Shown piece after piece: positions 54,507 through 64,000 of a stretch of 64,000 nt of DNA. The notes beneath the pieces are model-generated. The model made no database searches, was not told the DNA's origin, and worked only from the letters and a program-made list of their open reading frames with translations. Origin of the DNA: Littorina saxatilis (Eukaryota; Mollusca; Gastropoda; Littorinimorpha; Littorinidae); NCBI RefSeq assembly GCF_037325665.1, contig NC_090254.1, forward strand, positions 39,321,647 through 39,385,646, read 5' to 3'. The translations under genes and the position numbers were made by a program. Position 1 is the first letter of the stretch. Every line of letters starts with the position of its first letter.

Positions 54507-54917
54507 CAGTGGAACCCCCCTTTTGGGGACCCAGGTAGCTCAGGTGGTAGAGCACTGGACTTGTGATCGAAAGGTCGCTGGTTCGAATCCGGGCCGGGAC
54601 GGACACAGGTCAACTTTATGTGCAGACCCAGAGATGGTATCCATCTCCCACCCCCGTGTCACCACAGTGGCACGTTAAAGACCTCGGTCATTCTGCCATA
54701 AGTGCAGATGGCTGATACCACCTAAACACGCATACACTTGTGTATCTCATCTAAAGTCGGGTTAAAACCCAGGAACATGCCCCTAATGGCTTTGCCGTGA
54801 GGGTGTAAAACTTGAATTTCTCAGCCCCCCTTTTAAGACCCCCCATTTTAAGACTTCCTCCTTTTTCAGACCTGATGTTCTCAGATTTTTGGAGGTATTA
54901 AAAGGGGGGTTCCACTG
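54507..54917. mobile_element. MITE family 1 copy split by SINE S2
   Basis: Ends CAGTGGAACCCCCC (54507) and GGGGGGTTCCACTG (54917) are perfect inverted 14-mers, the best preserved in the window. A SINE of type S2 lies 18 bp from the left end. Confidence 0.85.
54525..54824 (+). mobile_element. SINE type S2, full length
   Basis: A box TAGCTCAGGTGGTAGAGCA and B box GGTTCGAATCC are near consensus. The body includes GGTCAACTTTATGTGCAGAC and the 3' part GTGAGGGTGTAAAACTTGAA. A 10-bp target duplication CCCCCCTTTT (54515-54524 and 54825-54834) borders it. Confidence 0.88.
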
Positions 54918-55227
54918 TATTATGATCCACGCATGAAAAGTGCACTCAAAACTTCTCTTTTCTCCCAATGCCCCCACTTCAACTCGCTGAGATATAAACT
55001 GGAATACCTTACACCGTTACCTTTACAGCAAATCAAAGAACAGCTGAGAATATGCATGCAGAGGGAGATATTACACTCAGTGCACATAAAGTAGATATTA
55101 CAGAACAAAATTGCCCATGCAACATTGAGTAGTGGGAAGAATAGGATTGGGGAGGGTGTGTGTGTGTGAGTTAGTGAGTGCGAGTGTGTGTGTGTGTGTG
55201 CGGGCCATGTTTTTGCATGTTATATGA

Positions 55228-55668
55228 AGTCTTATATCGCGCGCGTATCTCCAGACTCGGACTCAAGGCGCAGGGATCTATTTATGCCGTGTGAGATGGA
55301 ATTTTTTACACAATACATCACGCATTCACATCGACCAGCAGATCGCAGCCATTTCGGCGCATATCCTACTTTTCACGGCCTATTATTCCAAGTCACACGG
55401 GTATTTTGGTGGACATTTTTTTATCTATGCCTATACAATTTTGCCAGGAAAGACCCTTTTGTCAATCGTGGGATCTTTAACGTGCACACCCCAATGTAGT
55501 GTACACGAAGGGACCTCGGTTTTTTGTCTCATCCGAAAGACTAGCACTTGAACCCACCACCTAGGTTAGGAAAGGGGGGAGAAAATTGCTAACGCCCTGA
55601 CCCAGAGTCAAACTCGCAACCTCTCGCTTCCGAGCACAAGTGCGTTACCACTCAGCCACCCAGTCCAG
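55228..55668 (-). mobile_element. tRNA-derived SINE type S5
   Basis: On the minus strand the head near 55668 reads GGACTGGGTGGCTGAGTGGT with B box GAGTTTGACTC; the body includes GTGTACACTACATTGGGGTG and ends in ATATAAGACTTCATATAACA at about 55228. A fragment in the opposite orientation lies at 11410-11560. No target duplication was matched. Confidence 0.7.
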
Positions 55669-55679
55669 CATGACTGTTT

Positions 55680-55800
<121 letters not shown>

Positions 55801-56284
55801 AGTGAGTGAGGAAGTGGGTGGTGTGTGGAGGTTTTGAGGGGACTCAAGCAGCAAATCTGATAGGATACACAGATCTCTCCAGAGTGAAAATCAACATGAG
55901 TGAAAGAAGTCATATGTCAAGTGAGTTTGCAAAAATGTCAATCTCAGAAGTCTAGACTGAGGTACATGTAGTATTAATATTGGCTCAATATGAGCTGTAT
56001 GTATACACAGTCATTCGTTCCCTGAGCCTTGGAACAGGCAAATAAATGGAAAACATTTTTTTCGTATACATGTATATATTTCCAATGCCAACAACATGGT
56101 AAACGTGTAGAAGAATAAGTTGGTGAACAAAGTCATGGTTAGTTTGTGACGGATAAAATGACAACAAAAACCAAAACACTTTTTTTTTTCCAATACAAAA
56201 ATGTGGCACTCAAGTTTCATAAAGCATTCTGATTACACCTCAACAATTTGTTGTTTTCCTTTGGAGACAGCGGTGATGTAATTT
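55801..56284. other. No feature recognised
   Basis: A+T-rich spacer between the microsatellite and a SINE fragment. Confidence 0.3.
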
Positions 56285-56530
56285 TTCTTTTTCTTTTGCG
56301 TTCCTGGGCTTCAACTCCCATGCACACCGGTGGGTATGAATGGGCTTGTACATGCATGGCCGATTTTCCCCGGCCATTTAGCCGTCATACTCCATTTTCT
56401 GGGGATGCATGCTGGGTATTTTCAATTTTCTGTAACCCACCAAACTCTGACTTGAATGACAGGGTCTTGCATACTTATGGTCTTGTGCTTTTGTGTACAC
56501 ACGAAGGAGGATAGGGGAGTTAACACTTTC
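56285..56530 (-). mobile_element. Diverged SINE S1 fragment
   Basis: Body and tail of S1 (GGATGCATGCTGGGTATTTT, TAACCCACCAAACTCTGAC) with more substitutions than other copies and no tRNA head; an older copy. Confidence 0.7.
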
Positions 56531-56990
56531 CACCCCACCTATGTTGACCAAGTTTTACTTTTTCCCAAGACCAGCTGTGCTGCAGCACTGGTCACCCAGA
56601 ATTGTAGTAACTGTGTAGCTACTGTGTATCAACACGCTGGAATGCAGGCGTTACATCGACGTTACAAGAAGCAACTGAAGCTAACCGTCTGAGCGGATAT
56701 ATCCGTACCTGGACAGATAGAGCCATATGAGTGGGTATGGATATATCCATACCTGGGACTGACAATGAGTTAAGCAAGTCTGGCCATAAGTTGACAGGTG
56801 CAGGTACTAATAGATCGGGAAAAATCTTCACCCATATCCAACTTGGCAACCACAATATGGAAGGTGGACATTCTAAGCACTACCATATAGGCTATTATTG
56901 TACCCTCCAGTGATGTACATATTTGATTAAAGATGCTTTTTACGTGGGTAATACACACAACAAATCCCTTATCAGATGTCCGTTAATTTC
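56531..56990. other. No feature recognised
   Basis: Two copies of GGATATATCC-type palindromic phrases at about 56694 and 56735 within a duplicated 'GGATATATCCGTACCTGG' phrase. No exon is supported. Confidence 0.3.
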
Positions 56991-57214
56991 TTTCTTTATT
57001 TGGTGTTTAACGTCGTTTTTAACCGTTCAAGGTTATATCACGACGGGGAAAGGGGGGAGATGGGATAGAGCCACTTGTTAATTGTTTCTTGTTCACAAAA
57101 GCACTAATCAAAAAATTGCTCCAGGGGCTTGCAACGTAGTACAATATATGACCTTACTGGCAGAATGCAAGTTTCCAGTACAAAGGACTTAACATTTCTT
57201 ACATACTGCTTGAC
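56991..57214 (-). mobile_element. SINE type S4, 5'-truncated
   Basis: Minus-strand copy ending in CTTTCTTTATTTGGTGTTTA at 56991. The upstream half is missing. Flanking GTCCGTTAATTTC / GTCTGTTAATTTC (56979 and 57215) is the target duplication with one change. Confidence 0.8.
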
Positions 57215-57279
57215 GTCTGTTAATTTCTCTAAGGCAAGAAAAGCAAGCAAGCTAGCCAATCACTGGAAAAGAACCAAGT

Positions 57280-57750
57280 TTAGTTTAGTTTATTTGTTGC
57301 TTAACGTCCAGCCGACTACGCAGAGCCATATCAGGACGAGGAAAGGGGGATGAAGGGGGCCACTTGTCAAGCGATTCCTGTTTACAAATGCACTAACCCA
57401 TTACTTGTGTCCCAGCAGGCTTTAGTAAAACTAAATTAATACCTACTGGAAGATTACCAGTTTCCAGTATGTTAAAATAGGCTTAACCTATCTACTGCTG
57501 GACTTACATCAGAACACTAACAGATTAAACTAGACATGAATCGCGAGACAAGCGGCAAGAGAAGAGATTTTTGGAAAAAATACAGGTGAATGAGCAAGAA
57601 GGCAGAAAAAAGAAAAGAATTCATGAAGAAAAAGAGAGCATGACAGGAAAGAGGAACCAAAAATCTACCTAACAGCAAACTAGAAAGCTCCTGCGGTTCC
57701 AAGAACAGGAGGGGCCTTTAATTTCATAACCGCAGTGCCCCACTGCGGGA
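57280..57750 (-). mobile_element. SINE-like element, S3-type 3' tail
   Basis: The 3' end on the minus strand reads CCTGATATGGCTCTGCGTAG, then GGACGTTAAGCAACAAATAA, matching the S3 tail at 4543-4855. A perfect 13-bp target duplication AAAAGAACCAAGT (57267-57279 and 57751-57763) shows a complete 471-bp insertion. Its 5' end (CCCGCAGTGGGGCACTGCGG) has no obvious tRNA boxes and is palindromic. Confidence 0.8.
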
Positions 57751-57763
57751 AAAAGAACCAAGT

Positions 57764-58150
57764 CGAGAGTTTGTGCTTGCCAGACATGAATCAAAATGAA
57801 TTGGTTTCAGACACTTAAAGAGTCACTGGTCAGAACAGCCAAAGCCATTTTGAGCTTCATGTGCAGCTGCACTGTTTTTCTCGCACACAAACCCCTCTTG
57901 TCTCGCCAAATCTTTCTGGTGAGAAACACTAATTTCTTAAGCTTACTCGCCAAAAAATAGCGATATCTCTCTGCTAACAAACAAGGGTCAGCAAAAGAAG
58001 CAAACTTTAAGATGCTATATAATCATTAATCGTCATCTCTTAATCACTCAAATGAACATTTCCAACACCCTTTAAAAGATCTAGACATTTCTAGATCTCC
58101 ATCCATATTTTTTTCCCAGAGCAGTATACATGAAAAGGGTGACTTTATAC
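57764..58150. other. No feature recognised
   Basis: A+T-rich spacer with no exons or repeat ends. Confidence 0.3.
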
Positions 58151-58295
58151 GTTATTTGCGTGTTTGACCAAAATATGACATTTTACACAGATCGAGACAG
58201 TCATTGTTCTCCGAGACCGCGCTAGCGGTCGAGGTGAACAATGACTGTCGAGATCTGTGTAAAAATGTCATATTTTGGTCAAACACGCAAATAAC
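58151..58295. repeat. Almost perfect 145-bp palindrome
   Basis: From GTTATTTGCGTGTTTGACCA to its reverse complement at 58295, the two arms match over nearly their full length and meet at a GCGCTAGCGGTC centre with almost no loop. A foldback MITE able to form a cruciform. Confidence 0.9.
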
Positions 58296-58323
58296 ATTTA
58301 TGTATCGATCGAATTCCTTTCAG

Positions 58324-58576
58324 GTACTTATGACTTTGTTGTTGTTTTGACGATTGAACGAGCACACACACACATGCATGCAATCCACATACAATCAAAC
58401 ACATAAGCTTCATATTTGGGCGTTTCAGGTTGACCGAAACTTCAAAGGAACTACAAAACACACGTCATGTACTCACTTTGTTGTTGTTTTGACATTGAAC
58501 AGCACACACACATGCAATCAAACACATGACGTTTTGTTTTTTTAGTTCCTTTAAAGTTTCGGTCAACCTGAAAAGC
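58324..58576. repeat. Interleaved direct and inverted repeats
   Basis: TTTGTTGTTGTTTTGACGAT with CACACACATGCATGCAATC (58330-58400) recurs at 58475-58530, and TTTCAGGTTGACCGAAACTT (58423) recurs inverted at 58555-58573. This fits an arm duplication in a foldback element. Confidence 0.65.
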
Positions 58577-58695
58577 CAAATTATAAAGTTTTGTCGGCCT
58601 CTGACGTCACATGACTCAAAGAAGGGAAATCCAATCTCCAATCGATACATAAAGCTATAATATTCCCACGTCTAAACGTAGAAAGCTGATACACT

Positions 58696-59064
58696 TTTTC
58701 TTTATTTTCTTTATTTGGTGTTTAACGTCGTTTTCAACCACGAAGGTTACATCGCGACGGGGAAAGGGGGGAGATGGGATAGAGCCACTTGTCAATTGTT
58801 TCTTGTTCACAAAAGCACGAATCAAAAATTTGCTCCAGGGGCTTGCAATGTAGTACAATATATGACCTTACTGGGAGAATGCAAGTTTCCAGTACAAAGG
58901 ACTTAATTTCTTACATACTGCTTGACTAAATTCTTTACAAAAATTGACTATATTCTATACAAGAAACACTTAACAAGGGTAAAAAGAGAAACAGAATCCG
59001 TTAGTCGCCTCTTACGACATGCTGGGGAGCATCGGGTAAATTCTTCCCCCTAACCCGGGGGAGG
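58696..59064 (-). mobile_element. SINE type S4, full length
   Basis: Minus-strand copy from CCCCCGGGTTAGGGGGAAG (about 59060) to the TTTATTTGGTGTTTAACGTC tail at 58700. A 13-bp target duplication AAGCTGATACACT (58683-58695 and 59065-59077) borders it. Confidence 0.88.
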
Positions 59065-59077
59065 AAGCTGATACACT

Positions 59078-59407
59078 GTAATTAAAAATCGTAATACTTG
59101 CAGTCCTGATAGAGTGTAGAAAAATTGGTGCAAACTGCACTGTACATTATAGAGATCAACCCAGGTTTTTGGCAAGCTTTGTGTAATTCATATATGGTCA
59201 TTATTCACAGCCTGTAACATCCTCAGACATACTGATTAACAGGTATACATGTACAATTCCACCGAAACACTTTAATTGTCCACAACAAATATACCAAAAA
59301 GCTAACAAACAAACAAAAAAAATTGAAAATAAAATAAAAAACGACAACATACAGCGGTACCTGTGAAGCAAAGAAAACACTGCAACCAACCAAATGTGGT
59401 CCTTATA
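59078..59407. other. No feature recognised
   Basis: A+T-rich spacer. Confidence 0.3.
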
Positions 59408-60164
59408 CAGTCGAACCCACCTAAAACGAACACGCTAGTTACGAATTTTGACTTATAACGTATTAGTTTTAAGTTCCCAACTGAATACCTCTTTCTTCAT
59501 GCTTAAAAAAAATGCTGGAAACGAATTCTTTGTAACGAATTTATGCTTATAACGAGCACTTTTTGGATTCCCAAGCATGCATAATGTCTGTAATTTACTC
59601 ACGCTTATGACGAAATGTTTAAACTGTCCCGAGATCGACATATCATATCATTTGCATAACGAACCCCTCTTTTAACAAACACCGCCCCAGAGCCGCTTTG
59701 TCTCTAAAAGTCACAAGGCTACAAGGATCTGCTGTGAGGGATATCAAAGGCAGGTCCATTGTGATGGTTGGGTGGCCTTCTTTATAGACACTGACCTTCT
59801 TCCCAGGGGTCATTGACCCAGTTTTACCTATGAGAGGTGGTTCCCCTTTCATATGAGAGAGGAAACACTTCCTGCACCTGGGTCAGTGACCGAGTTTAAC
59901 CTATGGGGAGTTTAACCTATGGGGCGGTCTCTTTGATGTCTTGAGAGGAAACTTGGCCAGGGTAGTACATGCACCAGAACTGGTGGACACCATGAAATCG
60001 GAGATTGATCAGAATGTGCATGTACATGCTTTTACACGACTTTTTAAATTTTACTTCTAAAATTGTGACAGTAAAAAAAATCAATCAATTCTCTTAATGC
60101 GAAATTCGGTTAAGACGAACTTATTTCCCGATCCCCAGTGATTCGTCTTAAGCGAGTTCGACTG
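59408..60164. mobile_element. Pogo/Tigger-like non-autonomous element
   Basis: Ends CAGTCGAACCCACC (59408) and GAGTTCGACTG (60164) are imperfect inverted repeats bordered by TA on both sides, the pogo/Tigger pattern. The text alternates ACGAA / TTCGTC phrases. About 757 bp, with no transposase frame. Confidence 0.6.
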
Positions 60165-60185
60165 TACATTGCAGATGGTATTTTA

Positions 60186-60384
60186 CGACAATATAAGATG
60201 TTTGGTGGCTTGTTGACAGACCAGCTTTTTTGTTGGTCCAAGGGGACCATATCGTCTTTTGTTTCATCTTTATCGACCAAGGCCGAAGACCGCGGTTGAT
60301 AAATATGAGACAAAAGGCGATATGCTCCCCGAGGACCAACAACAAAATGCTGGTCTGACGACAAGCCACCAAACATCGTTTTTG
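60186..60384. repeat. Foldback element with about 80-bp arms
   Basis: GATGTTTGGTGGCTTGT at 60198 and its inverse ending at 60377 are continued inward by inverted GACCAGC..TTGTTGGTCC and ATATCG.CTTTTGT segments, meeting at an ACCGCGGT-like centre. It starts 20 bp from the pogo-like element. Confidence 0.75.
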
Positions 60385-61239
60385 TCATCATTTTGGTTGT
60401 GCAACAAAATGCACAATAACCCACAGGGAGACGAATTTTTAGAATCCAACTCCGGGCCACAAAGCATCGTCACAGTAGCTCGAGATAACACGTCAACCTT
60501 GTATGTGACGTCACACTTACCTTGTTGACGCTTTTCTTCCAGTCTGAAAATGTACAGAGCTGCATGCGATCTGACTGTGAGTTCAGTAAGTGTTGAGCAT
60601 ATTTATTTTCTTTTAAGTGTTTTATGACTTTTTGTTGTGGATTTTGCGATTTAAGAGATACGTAGCAAATTGACCATGAGTCGCCGCGGTAATTATCAAC
60701 ATTGATTGGGTCTTTGAGAGTGAATGCTTACAATCGTTGTCCTCGGAAACACAAATCCAAAGCCGCGATGGTTCCACACATCAAACAATCAGCCTGATTG
60801 GCTTTTACTTTGACAATCCACGTTTCACCTGAAAGCTCAAACCCATTCACCACCTCGATTTATTGCCTGGGGAACATGAGATTTATTTCCCAGGTGCTTG
60901 TGAATGAAAACTCGTGAAAATGATGACAAGTAATATTGTTTTGGTCAAAATAAGAGACAGATGGACAACAGGTGTTCCTATTTGGACATGTTTCACATTG
61001 CAGGAACCATTATATTAGAAGCTGGACCCAAGTTACAGTTCATCAATGTTCTGAATAAACAAAAACTTACATTTCATTTGTTTCATTAATGAGGATGACA
61101 GACAGTATATATAAGCAATGACATCAATCAATCAATCAATATGAAGCTTATATAGCGCGTATTCCGTGGGTACAGTTCTAAGCGCTTGTCGAAGTGATGA
61201 TCAATGTGCCCAAACCACCGAATGACATTACATGTAGAT
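60385..61239. other. No gene recognised; S5-like 3' phrase at about 61130-61190
   Basis: AATCAATCAATCAATATGAA followed by GCTTATATAGCGCGTATTCC resembles the 3' end of a SINE on the minus strand. The rest is unassigned. Confidence 0.35.
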
Positions 61240-61245
61240 GATACA

Positions 61246-61584
61246 AAATTTTATAAGTAAATTTTAATTTAATTAATATACTTACCCAACTCACATATAG
61301 CAATTAACTCTAGTTCAGTGCTGGTTACGCTGTACGCGTCCCCTTGGTAACAAGGGAGACCACTCTAAAAAAGAGAGTGACCAATCCCATAAGGCCAGAC
61401 CAACTACCGGTCCGACTTCCGTATGCGTGCGCATACGCCGCCATTTGTATCATTCCATCGAAGCCCAACTCACTCCCTTTTTTAGTCCCAAATACCACCA
61501 CAGCGGGGAGGCGGGAGGGATTAAACGATGTGAGTTGGGTAAGTATATTAATTAAATTAAAATTTACTTATAAAATTTTGTATT
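61246..61584. repeat. Inverted terminal sequence of the DIRS-type element
   Basis: About 54 bp starting CAAAATTTTATAAGTAAATT at 61246 and ending CCCAACTCACAT is repeated in inverse at 61529-61584, and its outer part recurs in direct orientation at about 61600. Inverted and partly repeated ends are known for DIRS elements, which have no ordinary LTRs. Confidence 0.55.
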
Positions 61585-61762
61585 AAATTACATACACTAT
61601 ACCCAACTCACATATAGCAGATTGCTACTATAGGTGGTGGGTACTTACCAAAATTCAACCACGCAGGACTTGCCCCGCGGCTACCATCGCTGGTAGCGCA
61701 GAGCTGCCATCCTGCCTCAGTGAAGCGACGTCCCTGAGGTAAAAGTTTATAAAAACATCCTC

Positions 61763-64000
61763 TCATCTCCAGTATGCTGATTCTAGCACTTCAGCCAGAC
61801 GACCAGACTTGAGGACGGCCAAAGAGGCCGCCCAGGCTCTTGACTCATGAGTTCTTGCAGAGGTGAGAGGCAAGACAGCCCTAGACTCTCCTGACTGAGC
61901 CTCCCACCAGGCATAAGCCTGCTTGATCAGTGTAGATACCCACTTGGTCAACGTGACCTTCGCAATATCCTTATCCCTAGCTGTGTTTAAGGAAATAAAG
62001 AGCAGCTTTTGGGTTTCTGAGCGAATATGCCGAGTTCGTGACAGGTAGAGGCTGAGCGACCGGACGGGACAATTAGCTAGATCTGGATCTCCAGAAGCTA
62101 AAACCGTGCTTAACGGCAAGATATGCAAAACAGGCGAAACATGACCGGGCTTCTGATTCTTAGCGAGGAAGCCGGGAATAAATTTGAGAGACAACGAACC
62201 ATCCTTTTCAAAGGAAATGTCTTTCCCTAGACCGGACAAAGCATGAATTTCGCTACCTCTCCTTGAAGTAGCAAGCAAAGTTAAAAACACGGCCTTGCGA
62301 GTCAAATTAAGCAAAGTAGCCGAACGGATGGGCTCAAACTCCCCCGAGGCTAAGAAACGTAAAACCAAAAATAAATCCCAGGCAGGGAGGTGCGATTTAA
62401 CCCGAGCGGCTGTAAGGGAAGCGCCCTTCAGAACACTAGAGATCACCCCGCCAAGTGAGATCTTACGCCCCAACTGTAAAAGAGTTGAGGATATCGCCGA
62501 CCTCCTTACTCTAAGGGAAGAGGGAGAACCTCCCTGCTCTGCCAACCACGCAAGGTGGTTGGCTACCTGCATGGACCTTGGTGCAAGGGGATTAACCCCG
62601 TTAAGCGCGCACCACCTAGCCCAAGCTGCCCAGTGCGACGAGTATACCGAAGTTGTAGACTCTCTATGGGCGTGGCGGACGAACTTTACAGTAGACGCAG
62701 AGGCCCCCGCCTTAAGCAGAGCGCTTCGGATAGAATCCAGGCGTGAAGGCTCAAGAGCCGCGGATTTTCGTGGGGGATGCCTGACCGAGGCTGCACGAGG
62801 TCCCCCTTTTTCACGGCGAGAGGGATCGGAGGCCGAACTGCTAGACGCAGTAGGTCGGGAAACCAGTGCTGGCTTGGCCAAAACGGAGCGACCAGAACCA
62901 GCGCTGGCTTCTCTAAGTCTACTTTTCTGAGGACCTTTCCGAGGAGGCAAAACGGAGGGAACGCATACGCTGTCAGGTTTGCCCAACTGATTTCCAAGGC
63001 ATTCACCCTCCAGGCCAGAGGATCTGGGAAGGGGGAGACAAAGAGAGGGAGCCTTGCTGAAAACCTCGTTGCGAAAAGATCGATCACCGGCTTGTCTATC
63101 TGCAACCAGAGACGATCCAGGGATTGGTGTGAGAGGGTCCACTCCGAGTGAACCACCTTGTCCCCCCTGCTCAAACTGTCCGCCAGGACGTTCAGACTTC
63201 CCTTCAGGTAAACAGCTGAAAGAAGGATGCCATGAGAGTTGCACCACGTCAGAATGAGGCAGGCTTTGTCTGACAGACTGGGAGACCGTGTCCCCCCCTG
63301 CTTGTTCACATACGACGCCACCGTCGTGTTGTCTGTGTGAATCCTGACATGTCTGCCCTCCAGCAAGGGCCTGAACGCCCGCAGAGCCAGAGAGACTGCC
63401 TCCAACTCCAGCAGATTGATGTGAAGGGAGCTTAGTGTTGAGTCCCACACCCCCGACACCATCTGCCCGTCTAGATGAGCCCCCCACCCTGACAGAGAAG
63501 CATCCGTAAAGAGCTCCTTCTCTGGCTGAGGGCACACAATGGGAACTCCCTGAAAGAGCACCGGGAGCAGCCACGCGCGAGTGGTCTCCAGAAACCACAC
63601 CCCAAGAGGGATCTGAACGTTCCAATCCTGGACTGACTGGTCCCACCTTGACTGCAGAGCGACCTGAAACGGCCGTTTGTTCACTCTGCCCAGCGGGATA
63701 AGAGTTGCCATAGACTCCATTTGCCCCAGTACCGACGTAAGAACCCGAGCACTAGCCTGATTCTCTCCGTCGAGAGAGCGTATCAGTGCCTGGAGTTTGT
63801 CCACTCGTCTCTGAGACGGGCGAACTGACCAGGCCCGCGTATCGAACTCCATGCCCAGATACACAAAACTTTGGGATGGAACCAGTTCCGATTTTGTGCG
63901 ATTGATCGAGAATCCCAGCTGCGAAGCTTGACTCAGAACCGTCTGAGTGTGCAGATCGCAGAGTTCTTTTTGCTGGTGCAGGATTAACCAGTCGTCCAGA
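61763..64000 (-). mobile_element. DIRS-type tyrosine-recombinase retroelement (fossil, runs off the window)
   Basis: Fossil retroelement on the minus strand. The part seen has an RT/RNase H segment (about 62.7 kb to the edge, with FTDASLSGWGAHL and HTDNTTVASYVNKQGG) overlapping in another frame a tyrosine-recombinase segment (about 61.8-63.0 kb, with TSRRGSEIHAL and HESRAWAAS, the R and HxxR boxes). Overlapping RT and recombinase frames are normal for DIRS. In this window it looks largely whole, with about one apparent break; the upstream part is outside the window. Confidence 0.85.

Noticed and set aside
62295-62930. 211-codon plus-strand frame
   Set aside because: Shadow of the overlapping DIRS-type coding region on the other strand.

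Overview
This window looks like the nuclear genome of a mollusc, most likely a caenogastropod snail close to Littorina. The reasons are spliced genes with GT-AG introns, very dense short non-autonomous transposons and tRNA-derived SINEs, and repeat families I remember from periwinkle sequence. The species call is inference from memory of the repeats; no search was run.

Four protein-coding regions are well supported outside retroelements. (1) 3409-11239, plus strand: an eight-exon gene for the urease accessory protein UreD/UreH (303 aa assembled by hand, all phases consistent). (2) 28644-18527, minus strand: a six-exon gene for a PRXL2B/SelU thioredoxin-like protein (224 aa) in which an in-frame TGA lies exactly at the catalytic U/C-x-x-C position, so it is read as a selenoprotein. 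The two genes converge, with a Tc1 transposon and an 825-bp inverted-repeat element between them. (3) 38606-39640, plus strand: an intronless gene for a one-RRM protein derived from the fourth RRM and linker of cytoplasmic poly(A)-binding protein. (4) 15923-16933, minus strand: an uninterrupted DD34E transposase inside a complete Tc1 element.

Two retroelement fossils are present. A young, nearly whole Ty3/gypsy-type LTR element occupies 31052-37320 (5-bp target duplication, near-identical LTRs); its integrase lies before reverse transcriptase, the order of the Gmr1 clade. A DIRS-type tyrosine-recombinase retroelement runs from about 61.24 kb off the right edge.

Layout: 0-2 kb unassigned, perhaps with a non-coding first exon; 2.2-5 kb MITEs with nested SINEs; 3.4-11.2 kb UreD; 11.2-15.7 kb intergenic MITEs; 15.7-17.3 kb Tc1; 17.4-18.2 kb inverted-repeat element; 18.2-28.6 kb SelU; 29-31 kb palindrome-rich intergenic DNA; 31-37.3 kb LTR element; 37.3-38.5 kb palindromic minisatellite and foldbacks; 38.5-39.6 kb PABP-like gene; 39.6-50.3 kb T/G-rich plus strand without recognisable coding sequence, perhaps a very long 3' UTR; 50.3-61 kb satellites, SINEs and foldback elements; 61.2-64 kb DIRS element.

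The repeats form an interlocking system. A MITE family with CAGTGGAACC ends is repeatedly the site of SINE insertions. Three tRNA-headed SINE types share a central block, and two others share a related 3' tail ending in CGTTAA plus an A-rich simple repeat.
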